NCBI GenBank assembly: GCA_910583815.1
Contig: CAJTZB010000150.1
Location: 1-6,147, forward strand
Length of the DNA: 6,147 bases
From: an uncultured Lachnospiraceae bacterium
Lineage (GTDB): Bacteria; Bacillota; Clostridia; Lachnospirales; Lachnospiraceae
Reading direction: 5' to 3'
A model generated the notes under the pieces. The model did no database searches and was not told where the DNA came from. It worked only from the letters and a program-made list of their open reading frames with translations. Of this stretch, positions 1 to 3,340 are shown one piece after another (the first letter of the stretch is position 1; every line of letters begins with the position of its first letter). The translations under genes were made by a program, and so were the position numbers.

Positions 1-30
1 CCAGCATACAATCAGTACCATCAGTTTCAT
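1..30 (-). CDS. Possible start of a leftward gene (first 10 codons only)
   Basis: An ATG at 30-28 on the minus strand opens a frame reading MKLMVLIVCW and running off the window. It lies about 35 bp downstream of the -10 of a consensus leftward promoter (65-94), which is the main reason to list it. The hydrophobic start would fit a signal peptide or membrane segment, but ten residues are too few to assign any family. The ribosome binding site is poor: only GCAGG with a 4-nt gap to ATG. On the plus strand a frame is also open from base 1 to a TAG at 58-60, so these bases could instead be the tail of a rightward gene. This is a tentative call. Confidence 0.25.
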   Translation of the reverse strand, partial: MKLMVLIVCW

Positions 31-64
31 GATACCTGCAGGGGCTGGCTCTCAAGCTAGATAG

Positions 65-94
65 ATTATACGCCCTATACTATAATAATGTCAA
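65..94 (-). promoter_or_regulatory. Consensus leftward promoter, TTGACA-N18-TATAAT
   Basis: Read on the minus strand, a perfect -35 TTGACA (94-89) is followed by an 18-nt spacer and a perfect -10 TATAAT (70-65), so transcription should start near 57-58 and run out of the window. It points away from the integrase. A plus-strand TATAAT (81-86) sits inside the spacer, but no good -35 partner was seen for it, so a rightward promoter here is only weakly suggested. Such a divergent promoter next to an integrase often drives element control or cargo genes; that role is inferred. Confidence 0.7.
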
Positions 95-115
95 CAAACA
101 AATAACCTATGACTT

Positions 116-149
116 AAAAACCGCCCCGGCGCTACCAACACTGAGGCGG
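116..149 (-). terminator. Leftward intrinsic terminator-like hairpin
   Basis: On the minus strand the sequence at 149-121 folds as a 7-bp stem (CCGCCTC with GGGGCGG, one G-U pair), then a mismatch and three more pairs around a loop of about 7 nt. It is followed directly by TTTTT (120-116). GC-rich stem plus T-run is the classic intrinsic terminator layout. It lies just upstream of the leftward promoter at 65-94, so it could shield that promoter from leftward read-through. No gene was found that would feed transcription into it from the right. It may instead be a conserved structural element of the integrase upstream region. Confidence 0.5.
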
Positions 150-159
150 AACGATACAT

Positions 160-203
160 CCGGAAAGATGCACCAAATCACAGCTATATTGTATCATTTC
201 CGG
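160..203 (+). other. Imperfect inverted repeat upstream of the integrase
   Basis: CCGGAAA (160-166) and TTTCCGG (197-203) form a perfect 7-bp stem. It extends inward with GATGC against GTATC (one G-T wobble) if a single bulged base is allowed, leaving a loop of about 19 nt. It lies between the hairpin at 121-149 and the terminator-like hairpin at 206-228. It has no T-run, so it is not a terminator by itself. It may be an RNA fold in an integrase leader or a DNA-binding palindrome. No function can be assigned. Confidence 0.4.
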
Positions 204-205
204 TG

Positions 206-247
206 ACAGATGGCAATAGACCATCTGTTATTTTTATACTTATTTTT
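206..247 (+). terminator. Rightward terminator-like hairpin just before the integrase RBS
   Basis: ACAGATGG (206-213) and CCATCTGT (221-228) form an 8-bp perfect stem with a 7-nt loop, followed by a T-rich tract to 247. The integrase Shine-Dalgarno sequence AGGAGG starts at 248, so any transcript entering from the left must pass this hairpin to express the integrase. It could end an upstream rightward transcript and also keep integrase expression low, in the manner of an attenuator. No convincing promoter was seen between it and the integrase start. The terminator role is inferred from layout. Confidence 0.55.
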
Positions 248-261
248 AGGAGGATGATACC

Positions 262-1317
262 ATGAAGCTCCCAAATGGATTTGGTTCTGTTTACAAGCTG
301 TCCGGAAAAAACCGTCGAAATCCATATGTCGCTAAAAAGACAAAGGGATGGGAAATAGACCCCGAAACCGGAAAAACAAAGCAGCTATACATAACTGTAG
401 GCTACTATCCAACTCGCAAAGATGCGCTGAATGCCCTTGCAGATTTTAACAGCAACCCTTACGATGTCAATGCCTCAAAAACTACTTTTGAGGACGTGTA
501 TGAGCGTTGGAGCGATGAGCATTTTCCAAATGTGAGCGATTCCAACGTTGCAGGATATAAGGCAGCCTGGGCGCTATGCGATAAAATTGCAAAGATGCAG
601 TTTGTTGATGCGAAACTTGACCACCTGCAAATGCTCGTTGACGGATCCGGAAAAAATTATCCCACGCTCCGGAAACTAAAAGTCCTTCTTGGCATGATGT
701 ACAAATATGCTGTAATTCACGAAATCATACCAAAAGAACGGAATTTTGTTGAGTATATCAACATCAAAAAAGCAGGAAACCCAAACGCCTACAACCGGAA
801 ACCATTTAGCAAAACAGAAATTAAAAAATTATGGGATGCCAAGGGCACAAATATATATTACACTGTTATCCTTATGCTGATATATTCCGGATGTCGCATT
901 AGCGAATTATTGGATTTGAAAAAAGAAAATGTGAACCTTGGAGAAAGATATTTCAAAATCACCGCATCCAAAACAGAGGCAGGAATCCGCACCGCTCCAA
1001 TTGCCGAAAAAGTTCATCCTTTTTTTGAATACTGGTATAGCCAAAATGATTGTGAATATCTGCTTTCGACACCGGATGGGGAACATATCAAATACCGGAA
1101 TTATTATGACAGTTACTGGACCCCTCTGATTGAAACGCTTAATATGGTCCACCGACCGCATGACACTCGCCACACCTGCATTTCCATGTTGGCGGCAGCA
1201 GATGTCTCTGATAAAATCATAAAAAAGATTGTCGGGCATAAAGGACAGAGCGTGACAGAGGTTGTCTATACACACTTTGAGATTGAGGAACTAATCGACG
1301 CAATCAACAAAATATAG
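262..1317 (+). CDS. Tyrosine recombinase, phage/ICE-type integrase
   Basis: This 351-aa protein is a site-specific recombinase expected to integrate and excise the element by strand exchange through a covalent 3'-phosphotyrosine. The order is: an N-terminal arm-type DNA-binding region (about 1-60, containing GSVYKLSG and ITVGYYPTRKDA), a core-binding helical domain (about 70-165) and the catalytic domain (about 180-351). All catalytic residues are visible: R212 in SGCRISELL, K237 in ASKTEAG, H300 and R303 in HDTRHT, H326 in VGHKG and nucleophile Y336 in VYTHFE. Length and the C-terminal helix after the tyrosine are normal for the family, so the protein looks intact. ATG at 262 is supported by AGGAGG at 248-253 with an 8-nt gap. 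A terminator-like hairpin (206-228) precedes it and a 98-bp inverted-repeat element starts 4 bp after its TAG. No excisionase gene was recognised in the window. Target specificity for rpsI is inferred only from position. Confidence 0.95.
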   Translation: MKLPNGFGSVYKLSGKNRRNPYVAKKTKGWEIDPETGKTKQLYITVGYYPTRKDALNALADFNSNPYDVNASKTTFEDVYERWSDEHFPNVSDSNVAGYKAAWALCDKIAKMQFVDAKLDHLQMLVDGSGKNYPTLRKLKVLLGMMYKYAVIHEIIPKERNFVEYINIKKAGNPNAYNRKPFSKTEIKKLWDAKGTNIYYTVILMLIYSGCRISELLDLKKENVNLGERYFKITASKTEAGIRTAPIAEKVHPFFEYWYSQNDCEYLLSTPDGEHIKYRNYYDSYWTPLIETLNMVHRPHDTRHTCISMLAAADVSDKIIKKIVGHKGQSVTEVVYTHFEIEELIDAINKI

Positions 1318-1320
1318 CAA

Positions 1321-1418
1321 GGGGCTGTCGCACTAAGGATTAGAATACAAGATATGGTTTCGGCATTGTATCAAGCTTTGCAGTATCCTGTATCTGGCAT
1401 TCTTAATGCGACAGCCCC
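1321..1418. repeat. 98-bp MITE-like element with terminal inverted repeats
   Basis: GGGGCTGTCGCA at 1321-1332 is repeated inverted at 1407-1418. The match continues inward with two mismatches over the first 20 bp, and then again (ATACAAGATAT against ATACAGGATAC) after a one-base offset. Symmetric ends, small size and no coding capacity fit a miniature inverted-repeat transposable element moved by an IS transposase supplied elsewhere. GGGGCTGT-type ends occur in some Clostridia insertion sequences, but the family cannot be fixed from memory. No clear target duplication was seen in the flanks. It lies exactly between the convergent integrase and the minus-strand gene ending at 1435, so as RNA its long stem could also act as a two-way terminator, although neither side has a good T-run. 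Confidence 0.6.
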
Positions 1419-1434
1419 ATTTATCCTACAATCT

Positions 1435-1866
1435 TTATTTCTTATGTGTCTTTCCAATTATCCTTCTAACTTCGGATGTTTTTTCACAATGGATGTTCCT
1501 GCTGCCAGTCGCATCATTTATAAACCCTTCTTTAAGATAAATGAAATATCCCTCATCCTTTGTATATGACAGGTCCTCAATCATTTCATAATATTTCTGC
1601 GGAACTTGCCACTTTTCTAACATTCTCCGCTGTTCCTCATTGAATCCCTGTTTTTTCTTCCCGAACCTGCTCTCTCCGGATGCGAGGTCATCACATACTA
1701 AAGCATAGAGATATTCATTGACGGACATCCCCAGTGAGTAGGCTGCGGTTTTTATTCTCTCTTTTTCTCCCTTTGGAAATGCAAACAGTATCGTGTCATA
1801 GTGGTCTTTTCTGTGCTGATTCTTGTATGCTGTCCGATTCCTTGTGTTGCTTTCCTTTTTCAGCAT
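1435..1866 (-). CDS. Probable ribbon-helix-helix DNA-binding protein of the element
   Basis: This 143-aa basic protein is of unknown specific function. Residues about 23-62 fit an RHH (Arc/MetJ-type) fold: a short strand around YDTILFAF, a first helix KGEKERIKTAAYSLG, a turn at MSVNEYL and a second helix NEYLYALVCDDLA. The N-terminal 20 residues are rich in Lys, Arg and Asn. The C-terminal 80 residues, including KYYEMIEDLSYTKDEGYFIYLKEG cut at its middle here as KYYEMIEDL and GYFIYLKEG, match no domain I can name. RHH proteins usually act as dimers repressing their own promoters or organising element DNA. The start at 1866 overlaps the stop of the small membrane protein gene by 7 bp (ATGCTGA) and has AAGGG about 10 nt upstream, which suggests translational coupling. 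The palindrome at 2035-2050 and the repeats at 2072-2104 are candidate binding sites. The fold is read by eye and needs a profile search. Confidence 0.75.
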   Translation of the reverse strand: MLKKESNTRNRTAYKNQHRKDHYDTILFAFPKGEKERIKTAAYSLGMSVNEYLYALVCDDLASGESRFGKKKQGFNEEQRRMLEKWQVPQKYYEMIEDLSYTKDEGYFIYLKEGFINDATGSRNIHCEKTSEVRRIIGKTHKK

Positions 1867-1994
1867 CTATCTGCATCCCTTTTTATTTCATCGAAAATCC
1901 TGTCAACTCTCCCCCATGTTCTCCACCAACACATGAACACTCCTGCTATAAAAAACACTGTTATTCCACCAAATACTGCAACAACAATCTCCAT
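1860..1994 (-). CDS. 44-aa single-pass membrane protein, first gene of the RHH operon
   Basis: ATG at 1994-1992 opens a 45-codon frame ending with TGA at 1862-1860. The start has a very strong ribosome binding site, AGGGAGG at 2006-2000, with 5 nt before ATG. Residues 3-24 form one hydrophobic segment (from IVVAVFGG to VFMCWW), followed by a basic, probably amphipathic tail (RTWGRVDRIFDEIKRDADRC, residues 25-44). The positive-inside rule would place the tail in the cytoplasm. It overlaps the downstream RHH gene by 7 bp and has its own promoter at 2025-2053. No family is recognised. Plausible roles include a membrane tether or toxin-like peptide, but nothing in the sequence decides. Gene reality rests on the RBS, the overlap and the promoter, which agree with one another. 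Confidence 0.75.
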   Translation of the reverse strand: MEIVVAVFGGITVFFIAGVFMCWWRTWGRVDRIFDEIKRDADRC

Positions 1995-2024
1995 CGTTTC
2001 CTCCCTATTTCTATGTTTTTTTAT

Positions 2025-2053
2025 ATTTTACCACTGTCTTATATAAGACACAA
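2025..2053 (-). promoter_or_regulatory. Promoter of the small membrane protein-RHH operon, with a 16-bp palindrome
   Basis: On the minus strand, TTGTGT (2053-2048) and TAAAAT (2030-2025) are separated by 17 nt, a good sigma-A-type promoter. The start codon is about 30 bp beyond the -10. The perfect palindrome TGTCTTATATAAGACA (2035-2050) fills most of the spacer and covers half of the -35, a standard place for a repressor operator. The product of the second gene, a probable RHH protein, is the natural candidate for autorepression; that link is inferred. Confidence 0.65.
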
Positions 2054-2071
2054 GGAAAACATTTTTTCGTT

Positions 2072-2104
2072 TGTTAGTTACCTGTTAGTTATGTGTCAGT
2101 TACC
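2072..2104 (+). repeat. Three tandem 11-bp direct repeats
   Basis: TGTTAGTTACC (2072-2082), TGTTAGTTATG (2083-2093) and TGTCAGTTACC (2094-2104) stand head to tail with no gap, at about one helical turn per unit. They lie upstream of the operon promoter (19 bp from its -35) and about 110 bp from the rpsI stop. Two readings fit: arm-type binding sites for the N-terminal domain of the integrase, as found near the ends of many tyrosine-recombinase elements, or an iteron-like site for the RHH protein. No further copies were found near the integrase start. Confidence 0.75.
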
Positions 2105-2157
2105 GTTTAAATTTTGTGTGTTTTTGAGGCATCTCACAGAATTCCAGAATATAAAGA

Positions 2158-2188
2158 AAACCCCGAAAATCCAATGTTTTCGGGGTTT
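2158..2188 (-). terminator. Intrinsic terminator downstream of rpsI
   Basis: AAACCCCGAAAA (2158-2169) pairs perfectly with TTTTCGGGGTTT (2177-2188) across a 7-nt loop. On the minus strand the stem is followed by a T-rich stretch (TTCTTTAT), and it begins 27 bp after the rpsI stop, so it should end the rplM-rpsI transcript. The plus side is also T-rich, so it may work both ways. If the attachment core lies inside the 3' end of rpsI, this terminator was brought by the element and replaces the original one; otherwise it is chromosomal. Confidence 0.88.
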
Positions 2189-2245
2189 GTTGTTCTTTTC
2201 TGATATTCGATTGAACTATCTCTTGGAGAACTGCGGTGCACGTCT
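2189..2245. other. Inferred attachment junction (attL/attR) at the rpsI 3' end
   Basis: The change from element-type genes to the ribosomal operon occurs here, at the end of rpsI. Elements that insert into the 3' end of a gene usually carry a copy of its last bases, so the reading frame stays intact, as it is here. The core sequence cannot be delimited because its duplicate at the other end of the element is outside the window. The tandem repeats at 2072-2104 lie at a distance normal for arm-type sites. Positional inference only. Confidence 0.35.
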
Positions 2246-2608
2246 TGCAGCCTTCAAGCCGTACTTCTTTCTTTCCTTCATTCTTGGGTCTCTTGTTAAG
2301 AAACCTGCCTTCTTTAATGCCGGACGGTAGTCGGAATCTGCCTGTAACAGAGCCCTGGAAATACCGTGCCTGATAGCGCCTGCCTGACCTGTAAAACCGC
2401 CGCCGCGTACTGTTACAAGTACGTCAAATTTATCAACATTCTCTGTCAGGGCGAGTGGCTGACGAACGATCAGCTTTAATGTCTCTAACCCGAAATATTC
2501 TTCCATATCTCTCTTATTGATTGTAACCTTGCCTGTTCCAGGGGTTAAATATACTCTGGCAACACTGCTCTTTCTTCTGCCTGTTCCGTAGTATCTTGCC
2601 TTAGCCAA
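2216..2608 (-). CDS. rpsI: 30S ribosomal protein S9
   Basis: This 130-aa protein of the small subunit lies in the head of the 30S, where its C-terminal tail reaches the P-site tRNA. The family signature is visible at residues 69-87 (GGGFTGQAGAIRHGISRAL), with the conserved N-terminus YYGTGRRKSSVARV and the C-terminal QFSKR whose final Lys-Arg contacts tRNA. Length is normal. The start codon is TTG (2608-2606): the expected first residues AKARYYGTG follow directly and AGGAGG stands 8 nt upstream (2622-2617), so no ATG fits better. It follows rplM after 22 bp in the universal L13-S9 operon and ends at the terminator 2158-2188. Its 3' end is the probable integration site of the element to the left, yet the coding sequence is complete. 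Confidence 0.97.
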   Translation of the reverse strand: MAKARYYGTGRRKSSVARVYLTPGTGKVTINKRDMEEYFGLETLKLIVRQPLALTENVDKFDVLVTVRGGGFTGQAGAIRHGISRALLQADSDYRPALKKAGFLTRDPRMKERKKYGLKAARRAPQFSKR

Positions 2609-2630
2609 TGTTTTGTCCTCCTTTCAGTTA

Positions 2631-3065
2631 TTAGAACTTAAACTCTAATACTTCTGGTTTCTGAGCTGCCTGTTCATGCTCCGGACCAGCGTATACATGT
2701 AACTTGGTAATCATAGCTCTGCCCAAAGGTCCCTTTGGAAGCATTCCCTTTACTGCAAGGGTAATAACTTCTTCCGGCTTCTTTGCGAGAAGTTCCTTTA
2801 AGGTAGTCTCTCTCATTCCGCCCGGATAATCAGAGTGGTTATAATAAATCTTCTGCTCCAGCTTCTTGCCGGTCACCTTAATCTTTGCTGCGTTTACAAC
2901 AACTACATAATCACCTGTGTCAATGTGCGGTGTGTAAATCGGCTTATTCTTGCCTCTTAACACTTTAGCAACTTCAGATGCAAAACGTCCTAATGTCTGG
3001 CCTTCTGCGTCAATCACATACCATTTTCTTTCAATGGTTGCCGGACTTGCCATAAAAGTCTTCAT
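2631..3065 (-). CDS. rplM: 50S ribosomal protein L13
   Basis: This 144-aa protein binds 23S rRNA early in assembly of the large subunit. Clear family features are RKWYVIDAEGQTLGRFAS near the N-terminus, HIDTGDYVVVVNA (47-59), and the signature from VKGMLPKGPLGR (105-116) to KLHVYAGPEH (121-130). The length is normal. ATG at 3065 has a full AGGAGG (3078-3073) with a 7-nt gap. It is the first gene of the rplM-rpsI unit, preceded by a consensus promoter (3197-3225) and a structured leader of about 125 nt. Confidence 0.98.
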   Translation of the reverse strand: MKTFMASPATIERKWYVIDAEGQTLGRFASEVAKVLRGKNKPIYTPHIDTGDYVVVVNAAKIKVTGKKLEQKIYYNHSDYPGGMRETTLKELLAKKPEEVITLAVKGMLPKGPLGRAMITKLHVYAGPEHEQAAQKPEVLEFKF

Positions 3066-3112
3066 TGCATTTCCTCCTTAAATCGTTGTTCCTTCTTCCA
3101 TTCATTACGTCT

Positions 3113-3183
3113 GCGTAAATATGTTTCATAAGTACATTTGATACGCTTCACCTGCCGAACAACCCGCATTCTGGTTTTTCGGC
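3113..3183 (-). promoter_or_regulatory. rplM leader with two hairpins, candidate L13 autoregulatory leader
   Basis: Between promoter and rplM the minus-strand transcript can form two stems. The first is GCCGAA (3183-3178) with TTCGGC (3159-3154), with further AACC/GGTT pairing inside. The second is GCGTA (3146-3142) with TACGC (3117-3113), with AAATGT/ACAT-type pairing inside. L13-S9 operons of Firmicutes are known to carry a short structured leader thought to mediate repression by L13. Whether this matches that leader family needs a covariance-model search; I infer it from position and folding only. Confidence 0.5.
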
Positions 3184-3196
3184 GTCAACGTGATTC

Positions 3197-3225
3197 ATTA
3201 TATAAGAAGCTTCTTCTGCTGTCAA
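3197..3225 (-). promoter_or_regulatory. Consensus promoter of rplM-rpsI, TTGACA-N17-TATAAT
   Basis: On the minus strand a perfect -35 TTGACA (3225-3220), an optimal 17-nt spacer and a perfect -10 TATAAT (3202-3197) are present. Transcription should start near 3190, giving a 5' leader of about 125 nt before rplM. This strength fits ribosomal protein genes. It shows that rplM-rpsI has its own promoter and need not depend on read-through from truA. The spacer contains the inverted repeat AGAAGCTTCT. Confidence 0.9.
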
Positions 3226-3272
3226 CTGCATTTTTTCATTTTTTCTTCTCTTTTTTCAAATTTTCTAAATTA

Positions 3273-3313
3273 ACATAGGGATAAATCATTTGAAAAATGA
3301 TTTATCCCTATGT
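3273..3313 (-). terminator. Long perfect hairpin after the FecR/SLH gene, probable terminator
   Basis: Bases 3273-3291 and 3295-3313 are perfect inverted repeats of 19 bp around a 3-nt GAA/TTC loop. It starts 27 bp beyond the stop of the 513-aa gene and lies before the rplM promoter, where a terminator between the two transcription units is expected. The stem is AT-rich apart from a GGG/CCC block. On the minus strand it is followed by TAATTTAG, not by a clean T-run, so termination is probable but not textbook. The plus side has a T-rich stretch further on. Confidence 0.7.
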
Positions 3314-3340
3314 CCTAAAACTTTTCTGTTTTTTCTTCTT

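Larger units (their letters stand above)
1..2215. mobile_element. One end of an integrated element next to rpsI (integrase module); left end outside the window
   Basis: The stretch from the window edge to the 3' end of rpsI differs from the housekeeping block on its right. It carries a complete tyrosine integrase, a MITE-like repeat, a small membrane protein gene and a probable ribbon-helix-helix regulator gene, and short tandem repeats near the junction with rpsI. The 3' ends of conserved ribosomal protein genes, rpsI among them, are known insertion sites for integrative elements of Firmicutes. That is family knowledge; it is not shown by this sequence alone. The right boundary is inferred to lie at or just past the rpsI stop. 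No copy of the rpsI 3' end was found in the first 261 bases, so the far end must be outside. The window cannot show whether this is an ICE, a prophage, a satellite or a remnant. Confidence 0.55.

Noticed and set aside
10..29. Short repeat of ATCAGT around 11-26
   Set aside because: Two six-base matches 10 bp apart are expected by chance; there is no third copy and no context.
81..86. Plus-strand TATAAT as an integrase promoter
   Set aside because: No acceptable -35 lies 16-18 bp upstream (TAGATA at best), and the motif sits within the spacer of the much better leftward promoter.
937..945. CTTGGAGAA in the integrase matching the rpsI 3' end (2222-2230), as an attachment core copy
   Set aside because: Only 9 bp match, inside the coding region of the integrase, and the flanks do not match; chance similarity is enough.
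907..1275. 122-aa leftward frame inside the integrase
   Set aside because: It is antisense to the catalytic domain of a complete integrase and has no RBS or domain.
1354..1569. 71-aa rightward frame starting in the MITE-like repeat
   Set aside because: It overlaps the repeat and the end of the supported minus-strand gene, and has no RBS.
1734..2330. 198-aa rightward open frame across the small operon, its promoter and the rpsI end
   Set aside because: It is antisense to three supported genes and runs through the rpsI terminator and promoter signals. It has no RBS or recognisable domain and a Phe/Ser/Cys-rich composition typical of antisense frames.
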